Counted from the first letter of the stretch, positions 21,109 through 30,250 are shown. The stretch is DNA of 64,000 nt from JAVDCA01 sp035293985 (GCA_035293985.1 DATGLS010000050.1:27941-91940), one strand, 5' to 3'. Notes: generated by a model not told the origin, from the letters alone. Numbers and translations are program-made.

Positions 21109-22512
21109 ATGACCAGCTCCCAGTCCCCTCTCCTGCCGGACGCCACCCGCACGCTCGCGCGCTTCGCGGCCGAGACGCCGCCCGACGCCATCCCGGCCGA
21201 CGTCGTCGAGCGCATCAAGCTCAGCTTCCTCGACGGGCTCGGCGTGAGCCTGCGCGGCACGACGTTTCCATGGACCCGCATGGTGCGCGACTTCGTGCAG
21301 CAGGAAGGCGGCGATGCAGTCGCGTCCTTGTGGGGCACGGGCGCGCGCACCTCGCTCGGCAACGCGGTCTTGTTCAACGGCACCGCCGGGCACGCGTTCG
21401 AGATGGATGACATTCACAAGGAGTCGATCATCCATCCGAACTCGCTCGCCGCTCCGGTCGCACTGGCGCTCGCCGAGGCCGATCCGTCGCTGTCCGGCCG
21501 CGAGATCGCCATCGCGCTCACGCTCGGCTACGAGGTGGGCCTGCGCATCGGCAATGCCGCGACGACGGCGCTTTTTCTCAACGGCTTTCATCCCCAAGGC
21601 ACATCCGGCGCCTTCGTCGCCGCCGCGACCGCCGGCCGGCTGCTGCGCCTCGACGCCGAGAAGATGCAGCACGCACTCGGCATCGCGGGCTCGCTCGGCG
21701 CCGGCCTGATGGCCGCGCAGGAGGGCGCCATGGTCAAACGCCTGCACGCGGGCCGCGCGGCGCAGAGCGGCCTGACGGCGGCGCTGCTCGCCCGGCGCGG
21801 CTTCACGGGCATCTCCGACGTCGTCGAGGCGAGCTATGGCGGATTCCTGAGCTCGCTCGCGCGCACGCCCAACGTCGCGCGCCTGCTCGAGGGTCTCGGC
21901 ACCGACTGGGAAGCCGGCAAGGTCGGTTTCAAGATGTATCCGAACGTCACCAGCATCCACGCCGCGCTCGACGGCCTGCGCGCCATACTGGTCGAGGAGA
22001 AAGTGAACGCCGGGCAGATCAAGGAAATCCGTGTCGGCTGCGGCCACATGACGTTCGTGCACACCGCCTGGGACTACCGCCCGGTCGGGACGACGGCGGC
22101 GCAGATGAACATGTACTATGGCCTGAGCGTCATGGCGCAGCGCCGCAACGTCGGCGCCGCAGATTACGCGGACGAAACGATCGCCGATCCAAAAATTCTC
22201 GCCTTCATCCCGCGCATCAAGGTCGCGGAAGATCCCGAGATCGAAGCCAAGGGCCCCGCCCTGCGCCACGCCGCCCGCGTCGCCGTGATCACCGCTGACG
22301 GCCAGCACCTGAGCCGCGACGTGTGGCACCGTCGCGGCAGCCCCGAGAACCCGGTCAGCCGCGCCGAGGTCGAGGAGAAATTCGCCGCCAACGTCGACGG
22401 GCTCCTCGCCACCGAGCCTGCCGCACGCTTGCAGTCTCTCGTCGCGAGGCTCGACACCTTGGCTGACGTCGGCGAGATCGCCGCCATCATGGCGAGCCGG
22501 GCCGGCACCTGA
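21109..22512 (+). CDS. MmgE/PrpD family protein
   Basis: 467 residues. Family landmarks: FLDGLGVSLRGTTFPWTRMV, FNGTAGHAFEMDDIHKESII (HAFEMDD is the conserved catalytic region of 2-methylcitrate dehydratase-type enzymes), LALGYEVGLRIG-type helices, RLHAGRAAQSGLTAALLARR and the C-terminal MRIxxxVxxxxD-like segment (FIPRIKVAEDPEIEAKG). Such enzymes dehydrate or isomerise small tricarboxylates. Pairing with a Bug binding protein fits catabolism of an imported carboxylate. The start at 21109 (MTSSQSPLLPDATRT) is the first after the upstream repeat; a longer in-frame extension runs through the repeat and the previous gene. Confidence 0.88.
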   Translation: MTSSQSPLLPDATRTLARFAAETPPDAIPADVVERIKLSFLDGLGVSLRGTTFPWTRMVRDFVQQEGGDAVASLWGTGARTSLGNAVLFNGTAGHAFEMDDIHKESIIHPNSLAAPVALALAEADPSLSGREIAIALTLGYEVGLRIGNAATTALFLNGFHPQGTSGAFVAAATAGRLLRLDAEKMQHALGIAGSLGAGLMAAQEGAMVKRLHAGRAAQSGLTAALLARRGFTGISDVVEASYGGFLSSLARTPNVARLLEGLGTDWEAGKVGFKMYPNVTSIHAALDGLRAILVEEKVNAGQIKEIRVGCGHMTFVHTAWDYRPVGTTAAQMNMYYGLSVMAQRRNVGAADYADETIADPKILAFIPRIKVAEDPEIEAKGPALRHAARVAVITADGQHLSRDVWHRRGSPENPVSRAEVEEKFAANVDGLLATEPAARLQSLVARLDTLADVGEIAAIMASRAGT

Positions 22513-22563
22513 GCGCAGCTGCGCCGCCGAGCTCCGCCACCTTCGGTCGGCGCGCCGGTCGAC

Positions 22564-22935
22564 TCAGCGCGTCGTGCAGACCCAGCGCTGGACGCTGCAG
22601 TCGTCCGCATGCTTGCGGCAGCCGCGCATCGCGATCTCTTCCGCCTCACCGCGGCTGGTCGCCCAACCGGTCCCATAGCTGTGGTCGGACGAAGTCGCGA
22701 TCGCGCCGCACGCGTTCCTGAACCACAGCACGGGCTCGCAGCTACCGCCGCATTTCGACGTGGCTTCATTCTCGGCGGCGTCGCGCGAGCCGTAATCATA
22801 GGCCCAGCCGAGCGCGCCGTTCTCGACCGAGAACGCGATCGCGCCGTAGTAGTCACGCGCCGACGCCGGCACCGCCTGCATCGCCAGCGCGCAAATGAAA
22901 GCGCCTGCAGTCAGCAGTTTTTGGTGATTCATCAT
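22564..22935 (-). CDS. Secreted DUF4189 protein
   Basis: 123 residues with a signal peptide (MMNHQKLLTAGAFICALAMQ, cleaved after ASA) and the DUF4189 pattern: YYGAIAFSVENGALGWAYDY, RDAAENEATSKCGGSCEPVL, CGAIATSSDHSYGTGWA and RGCRKHADDCSVQRWVC. Six mature Cys suggest disulfides. GGGGGACCC lies upstream of the ATG at 22935. The domain has no established biochemical role. It is convergent with the MmgE/PrpD gene. Confidence 0.85.
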   Translation of the reverse strand: MMNHQKLLTAGAFICALAMQAVPASARDYYGAIAFSVENGALGWAYDYGSRDAAENEATSKCGGSCEPVLWFRNACGAIATSSDHSYGTGWATSRGEAEEIAMRGCRKHADDCSVQRWVCTTR

Positions 22936-23119
22936 GGGTCCCCCAACCGAACTGGCGGAGGTAAATTTAAGTCGGTCGCGCCCGCCGTCAAGCAGGCGCG
23001 TCGCCACGGGGGTGCACGGACAGGGGTCCCTGCGGCTAGGCATGCCGCGGTGCACATGTTACGCTTCGTCACATTGAGATTGAGAATCCGGGCCATTTCC
23101 CGGGGCATGGAGACATCCG

Positions 23120-23809
23120 ATGGCGTTGAGAACACTCTCCGCCGCCACCCTGGCGGCTATTGCGGCCGCGGCAATACCGGCACTTGCGCGCGCACCGGCC
23201 CCGCTCGTGCCGATCGCGCTGGTCGAGGACGTCAAAAGTGCGTCCGCCGGCGTCGAGTTCATGGACTATGTGGGCGCCGGGCAGGTGATCAAGCTCGGTC
23301 CGCACGACACACTGGTGCTGAGCTATCTCACGTCGTGCCAGCACGAGACCATTACGGGCGGCACCGTGACGATCGGCTTCAAGGAGAGCACCGTGCAGGG
23401 CGGCGAGGTCGCGCGCGCGACCGTGCCGTGCGACGGCGGCAACATGCAGATGAGCTCGGCAGAGGCGAGCAAGAGCGCCGCGACTGCCTTTCGGGTTCAA
23501 GGCGCCGAGATCCATCCCACCATCTTTGCCCGCAACCCGATGGTGCGATTGCCCAAGGACCTGCCGCGCGACGCGCGCACGCTCGTCTTCACGCCCACCG
23601 AGAAGTCGAGCGAGCGTCCCCACACGATCGTGGTCGACGAACAGTACGTGACTGCCGGCTTCTACGATATGGCCGACATCAACCTCAATCTCACGCCCGG
23701 CGTCGTCTACGAGGTGACCATCGGCACCCACAAGCTGACCTTCGCGGTCGCGCCCGACGCCAAGGAGGGGCGTCCGCCGGTCGCCACCCGCCTGCTGCGA
23801 CTGCCGTAG
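23120..23809 (+). CDS. Secreted hypothetical protein paired with CHASE2 phosphatase
   Basis: 229 residues with a signal peptide (MALRTLSAATLAAIAAAAIP, cut after ALA). The mature part contains VEFMDYVGAGQVIKLGPHDT, LVLSYLTSCQHETITGGTV, and EAEIxP-like RVQGAEIHPTIFARNPMVRL, and looks like a beta-rich domain with one Cys pair. GGAG precedes the ATG. It ends 18 bases before the CHASE2 gene, so the two form an operon, and the exported protein could be a ligand or regulator of the periplasmic CHASE2 domain; that is inference. I recall such genes next to CHASE2 adenylate cyclases, but no name is known to me. Confidence 0.7.
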   Translation: MALRTLSAATLAAIAAAAIPALARAPAPLVPIALVEDVKSASAGVEFMDYVGAGQVIKLGPHDTLVLSYLTSCQHETITGGTVTIGFKESTVQGGEVARATVPCDGGNMQMSSAEASKSAATAFRVQGAEIHPTIFARNPMVRLPKDLPRDARTLVFTPTEKSSERPHTIVVDEQYVTAGFYDMADINLNLTPGVVYEVTIGTHKLTFAVAPDAKEGRPPVATRLLRLP

Positions 23810-23827
23810 CGCCCCCCGCTCGCCGCG

Positions 23828-25864
23828 ATGCATCGGAACCGCTTGCGCGCCGCCGCCGCGGGCGCGCTGATCGCGCTCGTGGCCGGCCTCGTCGCCGCCT
23901 CCCCCGCCTTCGACGGGCTGCGCGGTCTCTCGATCGATCTTCTCACCATGCTGCGCTGGCGCGCCGTCGGCGATGCCCATACGCCGGATACGTCCCCCGC
24001 CGTCGTGGTCGCGCTCGATGAGGAGACGTTTCGCACGCCGCCGTTCGCCGGCAGCCCGAGTGTCGTTTGGACGCCGGAGCTTGCCCGCGTGCTCAATGCG
24101 CTCGTCGACGGCGGCGCCAAGGTGGTCGGCTTCGACGTGATCTTCCCGACGTCGATCGAGCAGTCGGCCGTGCCGTTCGGCGACGAGACGCTCGGCGCGC
24201 GCCTGCACGGCTTCGATCGCGATTTCCTGCGCGCCCTCGCGCTCGGCGCGCGCGCCGGCAAGATCGTGCTCGGCGAGGCGCAGCACCAGGCGAGCCCGGT
24301 GCTGCCCTCGCCCGGCCAGCGCGCGGCGGTCGGGTTCACCCGCAACATCCGGCCGCTCAACGTGTTCAGCGACGCCGACGGCGTAATCCGCCGCGTGCCC
24401 CTCGCCTTCATGGTCGACGGCGCGCCGCTCGCCGCCATGTCCGCCGAGCTCGCGGCACGCGCCGGCGCGCCGCCGCGGCCGCAAGCTGGCGTCGCCGACA
24501 CGCTCACGCTCAACTTCGCCGCCGACGCCGGCGACATCCCGACCTATTCGCTCGCCGACCTGCGCGCCTGCGCCGAGAAGGGTGAAACCGATTTCTTCCG
24601 GCGCCATTTCGCGGGAAAAGTCGTGCTGATCGGCACCGTGCTCGACGTCGAGGATCGCAAGATCACGTCGGCGCGCTTCGCGGTCGCGCCCGAAGGCGCG
24701 CCCGGCGGGCGCTGCGTGCTTCCGGCCCCCGCCGCGCGGCAGTCGTTCATCCGCGACTCGATCTCCGGCGTCTACATCCAGGCGACGGCGGTGAACAATC
24801 TCATCCGCGGCGAGGATCTGCGCGACTTCGGCCGGCTCGGGAGCGGCCTCGCGGCGTTCGTGCTCGCCGCGATTGCGGTCGCGGCCGCGCTCGGGCTTGG
24901 GCCTGCCGCGGCGGCCTTCGCGTTTCTCGGGATCGGGTCCCTGTGGACAGCGGGCGCAACGGTCGCGTTTGGTCACGCCGTCGCACTGCCGCTGGTCGAG
25001 CCGCTCGCGACCGCGGTCGTCGCACTTGGCATGACCATCGGCTATCGCCTGATCGTCGCCGACCGCCTCATGGCGCTGCAGCGCGAGCGGGAGCGCGCGC
25101 ACGAGGCCGAGATGGAAAGCGCCGCCGCGATCCAGCGCGCCATGCTGCCGCGCGGCGAGCCGGGCGGGGCCGCCGGGCGGCTCGACATCTTCGCCCACAT
25201 GACGCCGGCGCGCGAGGTCGGCGGCGACCTCTACGACATCGTCAAGCTCGACGAGAACCGGATCGCCATCACCATCGGCGACGTGTGCGGCAAGGGCATT
25301 CCGGCCTCTCTTTTCATGGCAATCACGCAGACCGTGATGCGGCTCGTCGTGCGCACCGGCCATGACCTGCAGGCGGAGGTGAAGACCGCGAACGAGCTCC
25401 TGGTCGCCAACAACACCGAGGAGATGTTCACGACGCTGTTCTGCGGCGTAATCGATGTCACGGCCGGCACCCTCACCTATTGCAACTGCGGCCACAATCC
25501 GCCGCTGCTGCTGCGCCAGGGCGCCGACGCGTTCGAGGCGCTGCGCAACTGCGGCCCACCTCTCGCCGTGATGGAGGACATCGTCTATGTGCCGCGCACG
25601 CTCCCGCTCTCGCCCGGCGATCTGCTGCTGCTCTACACCGACGGCGTCACCGAAGCCGAGAACCCGCAAGCCGCCCAGTTCGGGATGAAGCGACTCCAGG
25701 ACGCGATCCTCGCGGCGCGGCGCAAGCCGGCGCGCCTCGTGGTCGAGCACGTGGTCGAACGGGTCGCTGCCTTCACGGCCGGCGCGCCGCAGTCGGACGA
25801 CATCACGTGTGTTGCCGTGGTGGCGCTCGCTCCGGCGACGACCGCGCCCTCGCTTCCTGCTTAG
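23828..25864 (+). CDS. CHASE2 sensor with PP2C (SpoIIE-type) Ser/Thr phosphatase
   Basis: 678 residues. One membrane helix near 9-26, then a periplasmic CHASE2 domain to ~335 (VVVALDEETFRTPPFAG; AKVVGFDVIFPTSIEQSA; DADGVIRRVPLAFMVDG), three membrane helices at ~337-405 and a cytoplasmic PP2C/SpoIIE phosphatase at ~440-670: AIQRAMLPRGEPGG, GGDLYDIVKLDENRIAITIG with DVCGKGIPASLFMA, and LLLYTDGVTEAENP with metal-binding Asp residues. It probably dephosphorylates an anti-anti-sigma type protein in a partner-switching pathway in response to a periplasmic signal; the partner is not in the window. Its stop overlaps the stop of the convergent FAD gene. Confidence 0.9.
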   Translation: MHRNRLRAAAAGALIALVAGLVAASPAFDGLRGLSIDLLTMLRWRAVGDAHTPDTSPAVVVALDEETFRTPPFAGSPSVVWTPELARVLNALVDGGAKVVGFDVIFPTSIEQSAVPFGDETLGARLHGFDRDFLRALALGARAGKIVLGEAQHQASPVLPSPGQRAAVGFTRNIRPLNVFSDADGVIRRVPLAFMVDGAPLAAMSAELAARAGAPPRPQAGVADTLTLNFAADAGDIPTYSLADLRACAEKGETDFFRRHFAGKVVLIGTVLDVEDRKITSARFAVAPEGAPGGRCVLPAPAARQSFIRDSISGVYIQATAVNNLIRGEDLRDFGRLGSGLAAFVLAAIAVAAALGLGPAAAAFAFLGIGSLWTAGATVAFGHAVALPLVEPLATAVVALGMTIGYRLIVADRLMALQRERERAHEAEMESAAAIQRAMLPRGEPGGAAGRLDIFAHMTPAREVGGDLYDIVKLDENRIAITIGDVCGKGIPASLFMAITQTVMRLVVRTGHDLQAEVKTANELLVANNTEEMFTTLFCGVIDVTAGTLTYCNCGHNPPLLLRQGADAFEALRNCGPPLAVMEDIVYVPRTLPLSPGDLLLLYTDGVTEAENPQAAQFGMKRLQDAILAARRKPARLVVEHVVERVAAFTAGAPQSDDITCVAVVALAPATTAPSLPA

Positions 25865-27036
25865 CGATCTGCTCGCGGCACGATCGAGGTTAGCCGATCG
25901 GGACGGAATTGCAGCGAGACGGCGCCCAGCCGGCGCGGATCGAGCGGCGGCAGGCGATCGGGCGCGAATGGCGCAAGATCGACGCGGCGCGCGCTGCCGT
26001 CGAGGATCAGCTCGCTCATCGCCTCGCCGGTCGCCGGCGCATTGAGCATACCCCACACGCTGTGGCCGGTGGCCACATAGGCGCATGCGGCGCCCGGCAC
26101 GGCGCCGATCAGCGGCAGGCCGTCCTCGGTCACGGGACGAAAGCACGCCTGACGCGCGGTGATCGGCGCCTTGGCGAGCGCCGGCGAGATGCGGCGGCAC
26201 AACGCCTCGAGCCGCGCATGCGCGCCCGCGTCGGGCGCGACATCGGCAGGATCGAGCGATAGCTGGCTGGTCGACGAGATCGCGCAAACCCAGGTGCCGT
26301 CGCGGCGGGAAAACAGCTCGGGCGTGAGCATCTCGCCCTCCGCCTCGCGATATTCGAGAAAGACCGCGTCGGCCGGAATATCGTCGCCCGTGTCGAACAC
26401 GAGGCTGTGGCCCTTGTAACCCATGACGGCGGGCAGCGGCAGCCAGCGCGCCGCCAGCACCGACCACGGCCCCATCGCGATGACCACCGCGTTGCTCTCG
26501 ATCACCTCACCGCTCGCGAGAGCGACGCCGCGCACGGCGCCATCGGGCGCGCGCACGAGGTCGACGGCCGCATCATGCCGCAGCAACGCGCCCTGCTCTT
26601 CGGCGGCACGGACCAGCCCGTTGGTGAACGCCCGCGGCTCGACCACCGCTGTCGTCTCGGGCGTGCCGAGCTTCGCCGTGATCGCCACCCCGTCGGCGAG
26701 CCACGGGCGCCCGCGCGGCGCGCGCACACTGCCATCGGCGGCTGCGTAACCGCCATAGGTCGTGAGCCGCCGATAACCCCAGGAATTGCCGAGCGCTTCG
26801 GCAAGCTCGGCATGGAGCGCAAAACTGCGCCGCGCCAGTTGATCGACCGGCGTGCCAGCACACCAGTCGAGCGCCAGGAACCCGCCCGACTTGCCGGACG
26901 CGGCACCTGCGACCTCGTGCGGCTCGATCACCACCACCTGCGCGCCGCGCCGGCTGGCGAAATAGGCGATCGCGGCGCCGATCGCGCCGCCGCCGCAGAT
27001 CACGATGCGCTTCCCGGTGCGATCCGGCGAGGTCAT
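25861..27036 (-). CDS. FAD-dependent oxidoreductase (DAO family)
   Basis: 391 residues. An N-terminal FAD-binding Rossmann motif (RIVICGGGAIGAAIAYFASR) and the DAO-family GGFLALDWCAGTP segment, then GVALASGEVIESNAVVIAMG and a C-terminal RPVTEDGLPLIGAVPGAACA with YVATGHSVWGMLNAPATGEA, the usual closing FAD motif. It most resembles yeast-type TDA3/glycine-oxidase-like members and should oxidise an amine or amino acid; substrate unknown. It overlaps the upstream beta-propeller gene by ATGA. Its stop (TAA, 25863-25861) shares two bases with the convergent PP2C stop (25862-25864). Confidence 0.88.
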   Translation of the reverse strand: MTSPDRTGKRIVICGGGAIGAAIAYFASRRGAQVVVIEPHEVAGAASGKSGGFLALDWCAGTPVDQLARRSFALHAELAEALGNSWGYRRLTTYGGYAAADGSVRAPRGRPWLADGVAITAKLGTPETTAVVEPRAFTNGLVRAAEEQGALLRHDAAVDLVRAPDGAVRGVALASGEVIESNAVVIAMGPWSVLAARWLPLPAVMGYKGHSLVFDTGDDIPADAVFLEYREAEGEMLTPELFSRRDGTWVCAISSTSQLSLDPADVAPDAGAHARLEALCRRISPALAKAPITARQACFRPVTEDGLPLIGAVPGAACAYVATGHSVWGMLNAPATGEAMSELILDGSARRVDLAPFAPDRLPPLDPRRLGAVSLQFRPDRLTSIVPRADR

Positions 27037-27707
27037 GTTCGGCTCGAGAGCACGCTCATGCGCGCGCCGTGGCTCCGCCGCGGCCTGCGCACCACGCGCA
27101 CCTTGCCGCTGTTGCCGCCGCCGCAGAAGAAGTGCTCGCCCCCATCGGACTCGAGCCCGGATACCACGGTGCCGGACGGCATCTCGACGCGCTCCAGCAC
27201 CTCGCCGCTGCGCGGATCGATGCGCCGCAGGTCGCTTTCCTCGCCCTCCCAGGTGCCGTGCCACAGCTCGCCGTCGACCCAGGTGACGCCGGTGACGTGG
27301 CGGTTCGCCTCGATCGTGCGCAGGATCGCGCCGGTCTGCGGGTCGACCTGATGGATTTTGCGGCTTCCGTGCTGGCCGACCCACAGCGCGCCTTCCGCCC
27401 AGGCAAGTCCCGAATTGTCGCCCTCGCTGGGCGCCGGAATCGTGTCCAGCACGCGCCCGCTCTTCGGATCGATCTTCTGGATGCGGCCGCCAGCGATCTG
27501 GAAGATGTGCACGCCGTCGAATGCGGTGCCGGCGCGCGCCGGCACGTCGATGACGCGCGCCTCCGCGCCGCTCGCGGGATCGAAAGCGACGAGGCGGTCG
27601 CCGCCCGCGAACCAAACATGCGCGCCGTCGAACGTAACGCCACCCACGTTGTCGACGCCCGCGAACGGGCCGTATTCGCGTACGATAGTGGCGCGCGATC
27701 GTTCCAT
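27033..27707 (-). CDS. Beta-propeller (streptogramin lyase/Vgb-like) protein
   Basis: 224 residues without a signal peptide. Repeating blades such as GGVTFDGAHVWFAGGDRLVA, FDPASGAEARVIDVPA, KIDPKSGRVLDTIPAPSEGD, GLAWAEGALWVGQHGSRKIH and VDPQTGAILRTIEANRHVTG mark a PQQ/NHL-type propeller. The true streptogramin-lyase catalytic signature is not evident, so an intracellular binding or regulatory role is equally likely. The start at 27707 is preceded by AGGA; an upstream ATG at 27725 lies across that site. It is the middle gene of a regulator - propeller - FAD oxidoreductase operon, overlapping the last by ATGA. Confidence 0.75.
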   Translation of the reverse strand: MERSRATIVREYGPFAGVDNVGGVTFDGAHVWFAGGDRLVAFDPASGAEARVIDVPARAGTAFDGVHIFQIAGGRIQKIDPKSGRVLDTIPAPSEGDNSGLAWAEGALWVGQHGSRKIHQVDPQTGAILRTIEANRHVTGVTWVDGELWHGTWEGEESDLRRIDPRSGEVLERVEMPSGTVVSGLESDGGEHFFCGGGNSGKVRVVRRPRRSHGARMSVLSSRT

Positions 27708-27717
27708 GCCCGCAATC

Positions 27718-28938
27718 CTAAACATCCGGCAGCGGCGCCGGAAGCAACAATGTGGTCGTGAAACCGCCGACCGGCGGCGTCATCCAGCGCCGCGCGCGGG
27801 CGCGGCCGAACGAATGCACCTTGCCCGACGCGGCGAGGGCATCGAGGGCCCGCTGCACCGTGCGTTGGCTGGCGCCGAGCGCCAGCGCGAGCGCCGAGGT
27901 CGACCACGCCTCGCCGTCGGCGAGAAACGCGAGCACCGCGGCATGCTCGCCCTCGACCGGCTGCGCCAGCACCACGACGTCGCGCGCCCGGCGCGGCATC
28001 AGCGTGAAACCCTGCCTCGTCGCGCGCACCTCGGCGAGGCCGTGCAGCACGCGGCGCAACCGCGCGATCTCGACGCGCAGCCTGGCGCGGTGTGATTCAT
28101 CCGCCTGCCTGCCGCGGAACGCGCGCGCCACCAGGGTCGCGCGCGGCACATCGTCCGGCCACGCCTCGGCGAGCGTGCGCACGAGCGCGAACAGCACGGG
28201 ACGGCGCGCCAGCGCGACCGTGGCGGCGCAATCGCGCACGACGTGGCGGCAGGCGTCGACCACCAGCGCGCGGGAGGCGTAGAGGGCCTCGACTTCGTCG
28301 AGCCGGAGTGATCGCTCCGCGCCGCGCGCGATCAGCCGCGCGGCAGGGGTCGCGAGAATCTCGGCCGCGCTTTCGACCTCGGCAACGAGTGCCGGGATGC
28401 CGGCCGCATGCGCGGCGCCCGCCGCCCGCGCGAGCGCCGCCCGCGCCGTCTTCGTGCGCAAGCGGCGCAGCGCGATCCCGGCCGCCACCAGCTCGTGCGC
28501 GGCGCGCGCGGCGGGCGGAAGCGGCGCGGGTTCGAGCGCCGCGAGCGCGCGCTCGGCCGCGTCGAGCCGCCCGATCAGCAGCAGATGCCGGATTTCCAAG
28601 TGGCGCGCATGCGCGGCATTGAGCCGGTCGCCTTTTGCCGCGAGTGTCGCCCGCGCCGCCGCAAGCGCCTTGGCGGGCCAGCCGAGGTCCCGCGAGACGA
28701 GCGCGATCTCGGCCTGCGCGACCACGCAGCGCGCCCGCGCCACTGCCTCGCGCGGCGCAAAGGCGCGCTCGGCGCGGCGAAGCAGCATCCTGGCACGGGC
28801 AAGATCGCCGAGCTGCGCCATCGCGATCCCGCGCAACGCCAGCCCGGGAGCATCGTCGCGCAGCGCCACTCGGTTGAGTGCGTCGAGCGGATCACCTGCG
28901 GCGAGCGCCCGCGCCGCCGCCGCGATCACCGGCTCCAT
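27718..28938 (-). CDS. Transcriptional regulator with helical repeats and C-terminal winged helix
   Basis: 406 residues. The first ~240 are Ala/Arg-rich helical repeats (LARARMLLRRAERAFAPREA; LRLDEVEALYASRALVVDAC). Residues ~255-325 look like an OmpR/SARP-type winged helix (RARLRVEIARLRRVLHGLAE, then VRATRQGFTLMPRR), and ~335-395 a second winged helix (SALALALGASQRTVQRALDA, ASGKVHSFGRARARRW). It is ten bases upstream of the propeller gene on the same strand and divergent from the DUF899 gene, so it probably regulates one or both. The effector is unknown. Confidence 0.75.
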   Translation of the reverse strand: MEPVIAAAARALAAGDPLDALNRVALRDDAPGLALRGIAMAQLGDLARARMLLRRAERAFAPREAVARARCVVAQAEIALVSRDLGWPAKALAAARATLAAKGDRLNAAHARHLEIRHLLLIGRLDAAERALAALEPAPLPPAARAAHELVAAGIALRRLRTKTARAALARAAGAAHAAGIPALVAEVESAAEILATPAARLIARGAERSLRLDEVEALYASRALVVDACRHVVRDCAATVALARRPVLFALVRTLAEAWPDDVPRATLVARAFRGRQADESHRARLRVEIARLRRVLHGLAEVRATRQGFTLMPRRARDVVVLAQPVEGEHAAVLAFLADGEAWSTSALALALGASQRTVQRALDALAASGKVHSFGRARARRWMTPPVGGFTTTLLLPAPLPDV

Positions 28939-29045
28939 CGGAATCCCGTCACATTTGTCACTCTCGGACGCTCCGTGTTCGCCCCTACTCTATCGCACGA
29001 CCACGGCGCTCCGCAGCGTCGACCGAACGAGGGAACGGAGAGACC

Positions 29046-29819
29046 ATGACGCACAACACCGGAACACGCGCCGAATGGCTCGCGGCACGGCGCGAGCTGC
29101 TCGTGGCCGAGAAGGAGCTCACCCGCCGCGGCGACGAGCTCGCCGAACGGCGGCAGGCCTTGCCCTGGGTGCGGATCGACAAGTCCTACCGCCTCGACAC
29201 CGACGCCGGCGAAGCCTCGCTGGCCGATCTCTTCCAGGGCCGCTCGCAGCTCCTCATCTATCATTTCATGTTCGGGCCGGACTGGGCGGCCGGCTGTCCA
29301 TCGTGCTCGTCGATCGCCGACGGCTTCAACGGCATCGCGGTGCATCTGAAGAACCACGACGTGATGTTGTGGGCGGTGTCGCGCGCCCCGCTCGCCAAGC
29401 TGCAGGCGTTCAAGCAGCGCATGGGCTGGACGTTCCCGTGGGCGTCATCGTTCAAGAGCGACTTCAACGCCGACTTCAACGTGTACTTCACCGAGGAGCA
29501 GCAGCGCGCGGGCATCGAATACAACTACCAACGCGAGCCGCAGCGCGATTGGCGCACCGGACGAGAGGGCGGCGGCGAGAGCGCCGAGGCGAAGTTCGCC
29601 GCCATGTCCGGCACCGACACTGCGAGCTACCATCGCGACCGGCCCGGGCTGAGCGCCTTCGCGCGCGAGGACGGCGTCATCTTCCACACCTATTCGGCCT
29701 ACGGCCGCGGCGTCGACGCCATCTGGGGCATGTACCCCTGGCTCGACCGGGCTCCCAAGGGTCGCAACGAGACCGGCGGCGTCTGGTGGCGTCACCGCGA
29801 CAAGTACGACGAGCAGTGA
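29046..29819 (+). CDS. DUF899 thioredoxin-like protein
   Basis: 257 residues. The family core is visible: LLIYHFMFGPDWAAGCPSCS, then SIADGFNGIAVHLKNHDVML, FPWASSFKSDFNADFNVYF and the C-terminal VIFHTYSAYGRGVDAIWGMY with PWLDRAPKGRNE. DUF899 proteins have a thioredoxin-like fold with CPxC (CPSC here) and are likely redox proteins; no reaction is established. The ATG at 29046 follows ACGGAGAGACC. It is divergent from the helical-repeat regulator, with a 107-bp shared promoter region, which suggests control by that protein. Confidence 0.88.
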   Translation: MTHNTGTRAEWLAARRELLVAEKELTRRGDELAERRQALPWVRIDKSYRLDTDAGEASLADLFQGRSQLLIYHFMFGPDWAAGCPSCSSIADGFNGIAVHLKNHDVMLWAVSRAPLAKLQAFKQRMGWTFPWASSFKSDFNADFNVYFTEEQQRAGIEYNYQREPQRDWRTGREGGGESAEAKFAAMSGTDTASYHRDRPGLSAFAREDGVIFHTYSAYGRGVDAIWGMYPWLDRAPKGRNETGGVWWRHRDKYDEQ

Positions 29820-29836
29820 CTTATTTGCCGAGGAGC

Positions 29837-30181
29837 ATGACCATGTTCGCCATCCAGCATGAATCCGCCGGCAGCCGCATGAGCAGCACGCAGGCGCAGC
29901 CGCGCAGTGCCGCCGACTGGCTCGCCCTCGCGGCGGCGCCGACCTTCGCCGTCATGGCGCTGCTCACCGGCTTCTTCGGCGGCACGCCCGATGCGCTCTG
30001 CGCCGCCATGCAGGGCACGTCGCCACTGACCGGTATGCTGCCGATGTACCTGCTGATGAGCGCCTTCCACGCGGCGCCATGGGTGCGGCTCGTCTCGGCC
30101 CTGTCGCCGCTAGGCATCGGGCGACGAAGGCAGAACCGCCATTGTGCGCGAGGCTGCCGAGATACTTCGCCGGTGGTTTGA
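29837..30181 (+). CDS. Small membrane protein with abnormal C-terminus
   Basis: 114 residues starting MTMFAIQHESAGSRMSSTQA. Two membrane segments are visible, LALAAAPTFAVMALLTGFFG (~33-52) and MLPMYLLMSAFHAAPWVRLV (~67-86). Up to about residue 95 it resembles small membrane proteins that accompany DUF899 genes; the remaining RRRQNRHCARGCRDTSPVV is read from the antisense of an AraC-type remnant and is probably a fusion caused by a deletion near 30115. CGAGGAGC precedes the ATG, 17 bases after the DUF899 stop, so the pair is an operon. Confidence 0.6.
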   Translation: MTMFAIQHESAGSRMSSTQAQPRSAADWLALAAAPTFAVMALLTGFFGGTPDALCAAMQGTSPLTGMLPMYLLMSAFHAAPWVRLVSALSPLGIGRRRQNRHCARGCRDTSPVV

Positions 30182-30250
30182 CCGAGCGCCTTCTTGAACT
30201 GGTGATGAAGGCCGTGACGGATTCATAGCCGAGGTCGGCCGAAACCCGCT
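30144..30250 (-). pseudogene. AraC-family regulator fragment (C-terminal HTH)
   Basis: The minus strand reads RVSADLGYESVTAFIT, then KPPAKYLGSLAH, which match the second helix-turn-helix of AraC regulators. Between the two stretches the expected FKKALGQ is read only in another frame, showing compensating one-base shifts. No N-terminal part is present. Joined directly to a LysR start at about 30250. Confidence 0.65.

Noticed and set aside
21112..22329. Long minus-strand frame opposite the MmgE/PrpD gene
   Set aside because: No family character; compositional shadow typical of GC-rich coding DNA.
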